DNA of 7,678 nucleotides from CAZAQB01 sp964487155 (GCA_964487155.1 CAZAQB010000154.1:1-7678), one strand, 5' to 3'. Numbered from the stretch's first letter, positions 1 to 6,477 are shown. Numbers and translations: made by a program. The notes: generated from the sequence alone by a model not told the origin.

Positions 1-2444
1 GCCAGGCGCGCCTGGAACAGCGTGAGGCCCGCCTCGACGGCGCGCCGCTGGGCGGGGGAGGCGTTCGCCAGGTAGGGATCGTTCTCCACTGGGCTGTGGC
101 GGGCCAGCCGGGTCAGAAACTCCGAGAAGGCTTCCCCCACGAACCATTGCGAGCGCCCCGCCCGCTGGGCCCGCTGGGTGCGCGGCGAGAGTTGCTCGAT
201 GAGCGGCCGGTCGTCGGTATTCAGGGGGTAGTCCGTCACCAGCTCGGCTGCGGTGTGGAGGTTGCCGGCGTAGTAGAGCAGCTGGCGGCGCACCGGGTCG
301 GCGATCGGCGACGGCCCATCCTCCGCGGCGTCGGCGAGCCCCTCGGCCCGGACCAGGGCGTCCACCGCCAGGGAGTCCGGCTCCATGCGCCCCACCAGGG
401 CGATGATGGGCCCGTCCGGCAGGAAATCGCCGCGCCATAGCGTTGTGTGGGGGAACGCCTCCAGGAAGGTGCGGGCGATGATCCCGAACTCCTCTCGCGA
501 GAGCTGATAGAGGGGCAGCCACTGCGCGAACAGGCCACCGGGCTTCAGGCGCTGACGGGCGTTGCGGAAGTGCTCCAGGCTGTAGAGCCCGGCGGTGCCC
601 GCCTTCCAGGGGATGAAAAGATCACCGACGATGACGTCATAGCGCCGCTCGGTGGCCGCCAGGTGATGGCGGCCGTCCTCCGGGATGACCGTCACGCGGG
701 GATCGTCGAACAGGCCGTTCAGATAGGGGCGGAAGTAGCGCCGGGAGGCCTCCACCACTTCCGGCAGCAGTTCCGCCACGTCCAGGCGCCGTACCGGATG
801 ATCGAGCGCGGCCCCGGCCGTGATGCCGGTGCCGAGCCCCAGGAAGAAGACATCTTCGGGGTCAGGGTGGAGCAACAGCGGAAAATGGGCCTGCCGCTCC
901 TCGTAGCCCCGGCCCCCCGTGCTCCCCAGGGTGTAGTAGTTGTTCACCTTGATGCGCAGGCTCTCGCCCTGGCGCACCACCGCCACGGTGCCGGAGCTTC
1001 CCTCCCAGACCTGGTACAGGTTTTCGTCGCGCTGCACCGGGTCAACGCGCACCACGGGCAGGCGGCCGGCATCCAGCACCGAAACCATGAGCAGCAAACC
1101 CGCCGCGGTGGTGCCCGGCACCAGGTGCCCGCGCGCTCCGGGCAGGCCCACCCACAGCGCGGCGGCCAGCGACAGCCCGCCCATCAGGCTGATGGAGCCC
1201 CACAGGCCCAGGGCCTCCAGCAGCAGGAAGCCGGCGGCCAGGGCACCGCCAATCGCTCCCAGGGTGTTGGCCGCCACCAGCTGGCCCACCAGGGCGCCGG
1301 CGTTGGCGGCAGTGGGCGCCAGCGCCTTCACCAGGTAGGGGAACACGGCGCCCAGCGCCAGGATCGCAGGCAGCATTACCAGGGCCGCACTGAGCAGCAC
1401 CGTGATCACGTAGCCCGACCAGCTGCCGTCGGCGGCCAGGTAGCCGAGGCCGTCGGTGAGATGGTGGAACACCAGCGGCGTGGACGCCGTCAGCAGCCCG
1501 CCGGCAAGCAGCAATGCCCAGAGCACGGGTGCCGCGGGCAGCCGGCTGCGGGCCAGGGCGCTGGCCAGCAGCGCAGCGATGCCAAGGCCGCCGAGAAACA
1601 CCGCCAGCACCGCGGCAAACGTGTAAACGGAGTTCTGAAGCACCTGCTCGAACATGCGGCTCCAGAGCACTTCGAGGGCCAGCATGCCGAAGCCGGAGAC
1701 CGCGGCCAGGGCCAGGGCCGCTCGACGGTCAAGGACGGCTGCGTCGAGGCCGGCGGGCTGCGGCCGAGACTGCTCCCCCGGCGTCGCCGGCTGCGCGCGG
1801 GTGCCGACCAGCCAGGCGCACGCGGCCAGCACTGCCACCAGTGCCAGATTCAAGTGGTAGCTCGCGGCGTAGCCAAGGGCCTGGGGCAGCACGAAGCCGG
1901 CCGCCAGCACGCCTGCCGCCGCCCCCAGGGTATTGGCACCATAGAGCCCGGCGATGCGGCCGCTGAGGTGCCCTGGATGCCGCGCCAGGTGCTCGCTCAA
2001 TACCGGCAGCGTGCCGCCCATGAAGAAGGCGGCCGGGAACAGCAACAGCACCGACAGGGTGAGCTTCAGCGCCAGCCCCAGGCTGGGCCATTGCAGCAGC
2101 TGATCGTAGGCCTGCGCATAGAGCCACGCGAACAGCGGCCCCAGGGCAAGGAACAGCAGTGCGGTGGCCGCGACGGCCGCCTCCAGCGCGGCATAGGTGC
2201 GCAGGGGATTGGCCAGGCGCCGGGTGTAGCGGCCCCACACCGCGCCGCCGGCGGCCAGGCCCAGAAAGAATGACGCCAGCGTGGCGGCGGCCGCCTGGGC
2301 GGTATTGCCGAACAGCAGCGCCAGCTCGCGCATCCACAGCACCTGGAACACCAGGCCCGCGAAACCGGAGCCCACGAAAAGTACCGACACAGCTGCCAGC
2401 GCGGGACCCGGGCTCCTGTTGATGGGGTTTTGACCTCGTCGCAT
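1..2444 (-). CDS. Fused polytopic membrane / spermidine synthase-like protein (C-terminus beyond window)
   Basis: An open frame of 814 codons runs from the ATG at 2444 to the left edge with no stop, so the C-terminus is missing. Residues about 15-460 form many hydrophobic segments. Residues about 470-690 resemble a spermidine synthase fold: a Rossmann glycine motif GLGTG (536-540), an acidic residue after strand 2 (E558), an ED-G motif (589-591) and VGDLF (606-610), then GLYSLEHF. The architecture matches the family annotated as fused MFS/spermidine synthase. The usual DxxDP-GPA active-site motif is replaced by DLFIPWKAGTA. The first Asp (D608) is kept and the second is lost, so authentic polyamine synthesis is doubtful. 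The membrane part is an internal duplication (16-207 versus 241-430). The start is uncertain: no Shine-Dalgarno precedes the ATG, and GTG at 2390 (residue 19) is an alternative. It is divergent from the zinc operon, with a Zur-like site next to its start. Substrate unknown. Confidence 0.85.
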   Translation of the reverse strand, partial: MRRGQNPINRSPGPALAAVSVLFVGSGFAGLVFQVLWMRELALLFGNTAQAAAATLASFFLGLAAGGAVWGRYTRRLANPLRTYAALEAAVAATALLFLALGPLFAWLYAQAYDQLLQWPSLGLALKLTLSVLLLFPAAFFMGGTLPVLSEHLARHPGHLSGRIAGLYGANTLGAAAGVLAAGFVLPQALGYAASYHLNLALVAVLAACAWLVGTRAQPATPGEQSRPQPAGLDAAVLDRRAALALAAVSGFGMLALEVLWSRMFEQVLQNSVYTFAAVLAVFLGGLGIAALLASALARSRLPAAPVLWALLLAGGLLTASTPLVFHHLTDGLGYLAADGSWSGYVITVLLSAALVMLPAILALGAVFPYLVKALAPTAANAGALVGQLVAANTLGAIGGALAAGFLLLEALGLWGSISLMGGLSLAAALWVGLPGARGHLVPGTTAAGLLLMVSVLDAGRLPVVRVDPVQRDENLYQVWEGSSGTVAVVRQGESLRIKVNNYYTLGSTGGRGYEERQAHFPLLLHPDPEDVFFLGLGTGITAGAALDHPVRRLDVAELLPEVVEASRRYFRPYLNGLFDDPRVTVIPEDGRHHLAATERRYDVIVGDLFIPWKAGTAGLYSLEHFRNARQRLKPGGLFAQWLPLYQLSREEFGIIARTFLEAFPHTTLWRGDFLPDGPIIALVGRMEPDSLAVDALVRAEGLADAAEDGPSPIADPVRRQLLYYAGNLHTAAELVTDYPLNTDDRPLIEQLSPRTQRAQRAGRSQWFVGEAFSEFLTRLARHSPVENDPYLANASPAQRRAVEAGLTLFQARL

Positions 2445-2448
2445 GAGC

Positions 2449-2466
2449 GTTATGTTATAGCGTTGC
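2449..2466. promoter_or_regulatory. Possible Zur-like site, one half conserved, facing the minus-strand gene
   Basis: The left half, GTTATGTTA, matches the proteobacterial Zur palindrome pattern (GTTATGTTATAACATAAC type). The right half, TAGCGTTGC, is degenerate, with 5 of 9 positions symmetric. It lies 4 nt upstream of the ATG at 2444 and covers the best -10-like hexamer of that gene. It shares the core ATGTTATA with the better site 126 bp away. Zinc control of the minus-strand gene is an inference. An AT-rich -10 element in GC-rich DNA could look like this by chance. Confidence 0.4.
2454..2459 (-). promoter_or_regulatory. Candidate -10 element of the minus-strand membrane/SpdS-like gene
   Basis: On the minus strand the sequence reads TATAAC, a good -10 hexamer. 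The hexamer 17 nt upstream is GGTACT, a poor -35. If this is the promoter, transcription would begin around 2447, almost at the ATG at 2444. The mRNA would then be leaderless, or translation would start downstream (for example GTG at 2390). The element is embedded in the Zur-like half-site, so bound repressor would block polymerase. Confidence 0.35.
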
Positions 2467-2489
2467 AGATCAGCAGAGTACCCACCCGG

Positions 2490-2525
2490 CCCTCGCTGTA
2501 ACCCTGAGGAGACGGCAGGCGAGGG
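2490..2525. repeat. Inverted repeat in the divergent control region
   Basis: CCCTCGC at 2490-2496 is exactly complementary to GCGAGGG at 2519-2525, giving a 7-bp stem with a 22-nt intervening segment. It lies between the two Zur-like sites and has no T-tract. It could be a cruciform or protein-binding site, an RNA stem in a longer leader, or chance in GC-rich DNA. No riboswitch class is recognised. Confidence 0.35.
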
Positions 2526-2561
2526 TGGGGCGGCTCTGGGGGCTATTGAAGCGGGGAGGGT

Positions 2562-2589
2562 TTGCCTGGGAAACGTAATGTTATAACGT
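2562..2589 (+). promoter_or_regulatory. Candidate promoter of the zinc uptake operon
   Basis: TTGCCT at 2562-2567 and TAACGT at 2584-2589 form a weak sigma-70-type pair with a 16-nt spacer. TATAAC at 2582-2587 is an alternative -10 but is too close to that -35. Either -10 lies inside the Zur box at 2575-2592, the arrangement expected for repression by occlusion. The hexamers are imperfect, so the exact promoter is a guess. The start site would fall near 2595, leaving an 80-nt leader. Confidence 0.35.
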
Positions 2590-2592
2590 ATC
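2575..2592. promoter_or_regulatory. Zur box upstream of the zinc uptake operon
   Basis: GTAATGTTATAACGTATC is an imperfect 18-bp palindrome centred on TTATAA, with 6 of 9 positions symmetric. It closely resembles known proteobacterial Zur operators such as the alphaproteobacterial GATATGTTATAACATATC pattern. It stands out as an AT-rich island in GC-rich DNA, 85 bp before the ATG of the outer-membrane gene. Its place in front of a znuABC-type operon is the classic Zur setting. By established Zur biology, zinc-loaded Zur would bind here and shut the operon off when zinc is plentiful. The zur gene itself is not in the window. Confidence 0.75.
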
Positions 2593-2602
2593 GTCTCGTG
2601 AG

Positions 2603-2629
2603 GCCACCCATCGACTGTTCGCGGGTGGC
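2603..2629 (+). other. Leader hairpin ahead of the outer-membrane gene
   Basis: GCCACCC at 2603-2609 pairs exactly with GGGTGGC at 2623-2629 across a 13-nt loop, with a further possible G-T pair at the base. It would lie in the 5' untranslated leader if transcription starts near the Zur box. No poly-U follows, so it is not an intrinsic terminator. It may only stabilise the message. No known riboswitch is recognised. Confidence 0.35.
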
Positions 2630-2664
2630 TCGGGGGTTGGGTACTGGAACTTCGGCAACTGTAC

Positions 2665-2670
2665 AGAGGA
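2665..2670 (+). promoter_or_regulatory. Ribosome binding site for the outer-membrane gene
   Basis: AGAGGA lies 7 nt before the ATG at 2678. This fixes the start and is the clearest Shine-Dalgarno in the window. Confidence 0.65.
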
Positions 2671-2677
2671 TAGAGTT

Positions 2678-4147
2678 ATGTCTAGCGTTGCGTTACGGGG
2701 TGCCCTGGCGGTGGCCCTGGGAATCAGTGCCAGCGCGCCAGTGGGGGCGGCGGAGATCGACGAGGTCCGCCAGTCGATCCGGGAGCTGCGCTCCGAGTAC
2801 CAGGGGCGGATCGCCGAACTGGAGGCGCGCCTGGCGGCCGCGGAGGCTGAGACGGGCGACGTCGACGAATCCCGCGGTCCGGTGGCATCCGCCGGCGACA
2901 CACTGCGCCGGGGCTACCGGGCGGTGACCTCCGGCAATCAGTTCAACCCCCAGATCTCGGTGATCCTGGACGGCAACTACTTTCAGGACAATGTCGATGG
3001 CGAGACCTCAGAGCTTCTGGAGGAGGCCTTCCAGGCCGGCGCCGGCCATGGCCATGGGGAGGAGGAAGGCCACGGCCACGCCGAGGAAGAGGGCCACAGC
3101 CACGGCGCCGCCGAGCCCGGCTTCAACTTCCGCGAGGCCGAACTGTGGTTCGGCGGGACCGTGGATCCCTACTTCGATCTTTCATCCACCCTGGCGGTGG
3201 AGAGCGATGGCGAGGTGGAGCTGGAGGAGGCCTATTTCCAGACCCGGGGCCTGCCGGCCGGTTTCAAGCTGAAGGCCGGCAAGTTCTTCAGCGACATCGG
3301 CTACATCAACCGCCAGCATCCCCACGAGTGGGACTTCACCGACCAGAACCTGGTGCATCTGAACCTGTTCGGCTTCAACCTGGCGGACACCGGCGCCCAG
3401 CTCACCTGGCTGCCGCCGCTGCCCGTGTACACTCTGCTCGGCGTGGAAGTGCTGCAGGGGGAGCAGGAGCGTTTCGGCGCCCTGGTTGAAGACGAAGAGG
3501 AGCGCGAAGAGCTGGCCCTGGCTGACGAGCTGGACGGGCCGCGCCTGTTCACGGGGTTCGCCAAGATCTCGCCGGACCTCGGTTTCAACCATGCCCTGCA
3601 GCTGGGCGGCTTCATCGCCCACGCCCGCCAGAGCCAGGCTATCGGCGAGCTCGCCGAGGAGGAGGCCGGCTTCGAGGGCGAATCCACCCTGTTCGGCGCC
3701 GACCTGGTCTACAAGTACGATGCCCCGGGGGCCTACGGTTCCGGCGATTTCCTGCTGCAGAGCGAATACCTGCGCCGGCGCAACGACTTCACATTGAGCG
3801 CCTTCGAGGCCGACCCCACCCTGGTGGGCGGCAGCCGCGACTTCATTACCGACGGACTCTACGTCCAGGCCCGCTACGGCTTCTGGCCGCGCTGGCAGGT
3901 TGGCGCCCGCTATGACGCTCTCGGCCTGACCAACAAGGCCGAGGGGGTGGGCGGCGACGAGAGCTTCGAGCGCTCCGAGCGCTGGACCCTGGCGCTGACC
4001 TACCGGCCCACCGAGTTCTCCATGTTGCGTCTGCATGGGGCGACGGCGGACATCGTCACCGGCGAGGACGGCTCCAGCGAGGACTTCGAGTATGTCTTCC
4101 TGCAGTACATCCTGACCCTCGGCGCCCACGGCGCCCACAAGTTCTAG
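2678..4147 (+). CDS. Histidine-rich porin-like outer-membrane protein, putative zinc entry channel
   Basis: The gene encodes 489 residues and starts behind a good ribosome site. A signal peptide (about 1-24, cleavage near GAA/EID) is followed by a short heptad-like coiled coil (about 26-57), as in some trimeric or coiled-coil porins. The rest has the alternating aromatic/polar strands and Gly/Asp turns of a beta-barrel and ends in Phe, the usual outer-membrane assembly signal. There is no recognisable TonB box or plug domain. Residues 124-142 carry six histidines (124, 126, 132, 134, 140, 142) spaced by glutamates, a likely metal-binding loop. H204 and H206, an acidic stretch (271-286) and a terminal HGAHKF add further candidate ligands. 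It is the first gene of the operon, behind the Zur box, which points to zinc passage or capture at the outer membrane. The barrel class is inferred, and the protein could be a zinc-binding structural protein rather than a channel. Distant OprP-like porin kinship is possible. Confidence 0.75.
   Translation: MSSVALRGALAVALGISASAPVGAAEIDEVRQSIRELRSEYQGRIAELEARLAAAEAETGDVDESRGPVASAGDTLRRGYRAVTSGNQFNPQISVILDGNYFQDNVDGETSELLEEAFQAGAGHGHGEEEGHGHAEEEGHSHGAAEPGFNFREAELWFGGTVDPYFDLSSTLAVESDGEVELEEAYFQTRGLPAGFKLKAGKFFSDIGYINRQHPHEWDFTDQNLVHLNLFGFNLADTGAQLTWLPPLPVYTLLGVEVLQGEQERFGALVEDEEEREELALADELDGPRLFTGFAKISPDLGFNHALQLGGFIAHARQSQAIGELAEEEAGFEGESTLFGADLVYKYDAPGAYGSGDFLLQSEYLRRRNDFTLSAFEADPTLVGGSRDFITDGLYVQARYGFWPRWQVGARYDALGLTNKAEGVGGDESFERSERWTLALTYRPTEFSMLRLHGATADIVTGEDGSSEDFEYVFLQYILTLGAHGAHKF
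3047..3103 (+). repeat. His/Glu-rich imperfect repeat within the outer-membrane gene
   Basis: The encoded residues 124-142 contain a unit of the type HGH followed by three acidic residues. It occurs about twice and ends in an HSHG variant. Paired histidines spaced by one residue and flanked by glutamates are typical of low-affinity zinc-capture loops in zinc transporters and ZnuA proteins. Here the loop is in the outer-membrane component instead. Confidence 0.7.
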
Positions 4148-4156
4148 GGGCGTGAC

Positions 4157-5050
4157 GTGATGAGACGGCTATTGTTGCTTTTGCCATTGCTGCTGGCCGG
4201 CGCCGCGGTCCAGGCAGCCGAGCTGCGGGTGGTGGCCTCCAGCACCAGCATGGCCGCCCTGGTGCGGGAGGTGGCCGGCTCGGCAGCCGAACTGCAGGTG
4301 CTGGGGCCGCCTGACCGCGACCTGCATTACCTGCAGTTGCGTCCCAGCATGATCCGCCACCTGCGGGATGCCGATCTGGTGGTGGCGGTGGGTGCCGAGC
4401 TGGAGGTGGGCTGGCTGCCCCTGGCCCTCGAGCAGTCCACCAACACCCGGGTGCTGCCGGGCCAGCCGGGTTATTTCGAGGCTGCCGCCCAGGTGCAGCT
4501 GCGGGGCGTCGGCGCACCCGCCGACCGGGCCCGGGGCGACGTGCACCCCGCCGGCGATCCCCACGTCAACATGGACCCGGTGCGCATGGCCCGGGTGGCC
4601 CAGGCCCTGGCGGAGCGCCTGGCGGCGCTGGACCCAGCCCGCGCAGACGACTACCGCCGCCGGGCCGAGGCCTTCGGCGAGCGGGTCCGCACGCGTCTCG
4701 CCCGCTGGCGGCAGCAGGTGGCCGATGCGCCCGGTGTGCTGCTCTATCACAGTGGCGCCGAATACCTGCTGGAGCGCCTGGGGGTGCCGGTGCTGGGGCA
4801 TATCGAGCCGATCCCCGGGGTTCCGCCCAGCGGGCGCCACCTGGCCCGGCTGGTGGCCGAGCTGGAGGGGCGCCAGGGGGTGATCATTCACGAGCCCTAC
4901 TATCCGGGGCAGGCGCCACGCCAGTTGGCCGAGCGCCTGGGCTGGCCCCGGGAGGTGCTGGCCATCGACCCGCCCCTGGGCTCCGATGGCGGCGGCTACC
5001 TGGATCATATCGGCACCTGGGTGGAGGCCGCGGCCGCCGGCGCTTCGTGA
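4157..5050 (+). CDS. znuA: ZnuA-type periplasmic zinc-binding protein of an ABC importer
   Basis: The protein has up to 297 residues. GTG at 4157 or ATG at 4160 could start it, and AGGGG at 4146-4150 suits either. A signal peptide ends near residues 20-21 (VQA/AE). The fold is that of cluster A-I metal-binding proteins. H57 (DLHYLQL, the usual DPHxYxxxP region), H136 (GDPHVNMDP, the DPHxWxDP region) and H198 (LLYHSGAEYL, the FHxAxxY region) match the three conserved histidine ligands. E246 or D277 could give a fourth contact. Unlike E. coli ZnuA it has no long His/Asp-rich loop. It follows the barrel gene by 9 nt and overlaps the ATPase gene by 4 nt (GTGA). By family knowledge it delivers Zn2+ to the membrane permease. 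Manganese specificity is less likely given three His ligands and the Zur box. The symbol is by family and context. Confidence 0.85.
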   Translation: MMRRLLLLLPLLLAGAAVQAAELRVVASSTSMAALVREVAGSAAELQVLGPPDRDLHYLQLRPSMIRHLRDADLVVAVGAELEVGWLPLALEQSTNTRVLPGQPGYFEAAAQVQLRGVGAPADRARGDVHPAGDPHVNMDPVRMARVAQALAERLAALDPARADDYRRRAEAFGERVRTRLARWRQQVADAPGVLLYHSGAEYLLERLGVPVLGHIEPIPGVPPSGRHLARLVAELEGRQGVIIHEPYYPGQAPRQLAERLGWPREVLAIDPPLGSDGGGYLDHIGTWVEAAAAGAS

Positions 5051-5613
5051 GCATCGGTCCCTGGCTTGAAGCCCGGGATCTCAGTGTTGGCTACGCCGCG
5101 CCGGTGCTGACGGGGCTCTCGCTGCGAGTGCAGCCTGGCGAAGTGGTCGGCCTGTGGGGTCCCAACGGCTGCGGCAAGTCGACCCTGCTGCGGGCTCTGG
5201 TGGGCGAGGCGCGGATCTTTCAAGGCTGCCTGGTGCGGCCGCCGGAGCTGATCCTCGGCTATCTCCCCCAGCGCCCGGTGCGCCTGGCGGAGATGCCCTT
5301 TCGGGGCAGCGAGTTCCTGCGCTATGCCGGCGTGCGCAGCCCCACACCCGAGCGCCTGGCACCCCTGCTCCAGCAGCGGGTGGACCGGCTGAGCGGCGGC
5401 CAGTTCCAGATGCTGAGCGCCTGGGCGGTGCTGGGCGGGCCGGGCAGCCTGCTGCTGCTGGACGAGCCCACCAACAACCTGGACCCGCAAGGCGAGGCCT
5501 TCCTGGCGGCCCAGCTTCGGGAGCAGGCAGGCCGGCGGGCGGCGGTGGTGGTGAGCCACGAGCGCGCATTCCTGGAGCAGGCCACCGGGCGCATCCTGGA
5601 GCTGGGGCGATGA
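5047..5613 (+). CDS. znuC: ZnuC-type ATPase of the zinc ABC importer, compact
   Basis: The protein has 188 residues and starts at a GTG that overlaps the stop of the preceding gene. All ABC ATPase motifs are visible in order: A-loop Tyr (Y16), Walker A GPNGCGKST (38-46), Q-loop Gln (Q75), signature LSGGQ (115-119), Walker B LLLLDE (135-140), D-loop NLD (144-146) and H-loop His (H171). It is therefore likely active and would drive import by ATP hydrolysis at the inner face of the membrane. It is much shorter than E. coli ZnuC (251 residues). Walker A to signature spans only about 77 residues, so the helical subdomain is reduced, and there is no C-terminal extension. The motifs show no frameshift. 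The 4-nt overlaps with the genes on both sides suggest translational coupling and one complex. The zinc assignment rests on context. Confidence 0.85.
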   Translation: MSIGPWLEARDLSVGYAAPVLTGLSLRVQPGEVVGLWGPNGCGKSTLLRALVGEARIFQGCLVRPPELILGYLPQRPVRLAEMPFRGSEFLRYAGVRSPTPERLAPLLQQRVDRLSGGQFQMLSAWAVLGGPGSLLLLDEPTNNLDPQGEAFLAAQLREQAGRRAAVVVSHERAFLEQATGRILELGR

Positions 5614-6428
5614 CGGCGGAGCTGCTGCTGGATCCCCTGTTCCGGCTGCCTTTCCTGGTGGGTCTGATTCTGGCCGGGCTGCTGCCGCTGCTGGGGGCTA
5701 TGCTGCGCCTGCGAGGCGAGTGGCTGGCGGCCCTGGGCCTGGCCCATCTGGCCGGCGCCAGCGCCCTGCTGGGCCTGGCGGCCGGGGTGCCGGCGGTGCT
5801 GGGGGCTCCTGGCGGAGCTCTGGCCGGGGCCCTGGCCAAAGGGCTCGGCGGTTGCCGGGGCAATACAGTGTACGCCCTGATGGTGCTGGCCGGCTGGGCC
5901 GCCAGCCTGCTGGTGGCGGCCAACACCCATCTGGGCAGCGCCATGGGGCACGCCCTGGTGGAGGGGCAGCTCTACTTCGCCGGCGCGCTGCAACTGGGTA
6001 CGGCTATCGGGGTGCTGGTGCTGGCCGCGGTGGCCTTGCCCTGGCTGCTGCCGCCCCTGGTGCGGGCCGCCCTTTTCCCCCAGCAGGAGCGTGCCAATGC
6101 CCTGCCGGCCTGGCGCTGGCACCTGGGCTTCGACCTGCTGGCCGCGCTGGCCCTGGCGGTGGGGGCCGGCACACTGGGAGTGATGGGCGCGTTCGCGCTG
6201 GTGTTTCTGCCGCCGTGGATTGCCTTCGGGCTTGCCGGCAGCTGGCGCGGCGCGCTGTTGTTGAGCGCGGCCGGCGGCGTGCTGCTCTATGGCGTTGCCT
6301 TCGCTCTGGCGCTGGCCGGCGATCAGCCTTTCGGCCCGGTGCTGGTGGCGGTGTTGCTGTTGGGGGCGGCGGCCTTTCATGGGGCGGCAACGGGGCTCCA
6401 TCTGCTACGCCGGCGGCGCGCGGCCTGA
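5610..6428 (+). CDS. znuB: ZnuB-type permease of the zinc ABC importer
   Basis: The protein has 272 residues. The start is the ATG at 5610, which overlaps the ATPase stop as ATGA; the frame is open further upstream, but that part lies across the ATPase gene. It is almost entirely hydrophobic, with roughly seven or eight membrane segments, and has an Arg-rich cytoplasmic tail (LLRRRR). Features of the ABC-3 metal permease family can be seen. LRGEWLAALGLAHLAGASALLG (about 34-55) corresponds to the usual RxxSLxGDAxSHxxLAG region, GVMGAFALVFLPPWIAF (about 180-196) to the GxLLLxALLxxPAAxA segment, and DQPFGP (238-243) to the DxPxGA motif. These are divergent but recognisable. As the last gene of the operon it would form the zinc channel as a dimer with the ATPase. 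The symbol is by family and position. Confidence 0.82.
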   Translation: MTAELLLDPLFRLPFLVGLILAGLLPLLGAMLRLRGEWLAALGLAHLAGASALLGLAAGVPAVLGAPGGALAGALAKGLGGCRGNTVYALMVLAGWAASLLVAANTHLGSAMGHALVEGQLYFAGALQLGTAIGVLVLAAVALPWLLPPLVRAALFPQQERANALPAWRWHLGFDLLAALALAVGAGTLGVMGAFALVFLPPWIAFGLAGSWRGALLLSAAGGVLLYGVAFALALAGDQPFGPVLVAVLLLGAAAFHGAATGLHLLRRRRAA

Positions 6429-6445
6429 TCGAGGAAGGCGCCGCG

Positions 6446-6475
6446 TGTCATCGGCGGGCCCTGGTAGGGTATGCT
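6446..6475 (+). promoter_or_regulatory. Candidate guaA promoter
   Basis: TATGCT at 6470-6475 is a fair -10 hexamer. TGTCAT at 6446-6451 is a weak -35 at an 18-nt spacing. The bases after the -10 (CTCGGCCCCG) are GC-rich, as in discriminators of promoters under stringent (ppGpp) control, which would suit a nucleotide synthesis gene. If it is real, guaA is independent of the zinc operon. It is a prediction by eye only. Confidence 0.35.
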
Positions 6476-6477
6476 CT

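Noticed and set aside
447..2273. Long plus-strand open frame of 608 codons
   Set aside because: It lies antisense to the fused membrane/spermidine-synthase-like gene, and its translation is a low-complexity Gln/Gly/Arg/His-rich string without domains. It is a typical high-GC shadow.
2490..2525. Riboswitch (for example TPP or cobalamin) in the divergent region
   Set aside because: No conserved riboswitch core was found. Only a simple inverted repeat is visible, and the neighbouring genes are better explained by Zur.
3182..4138. Minus-strand open frame of 318 codons opposite the outer-membrane gene
   Set aside because: It has no recognisable domain, a skewed composition and lies wholly inside a gene with signal peptide, barrel features and ribosome site.
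5154..5609. Upstream extension of the permease reading frame inside the ATPase gene
   Set aside because: The extension translates to Gly/Ala/Pro/Arg-rich nonsense. The permease family sequence begins at the ATG at 5610, which overlaps the ATPase stop.
5322..6401. Minus-strand open frame of 359 codons opposite the ATPase and permease genes
   Set aside because: The translation is a Gln/Arg/His-rich string spanning two well-supported genes in the other direction.
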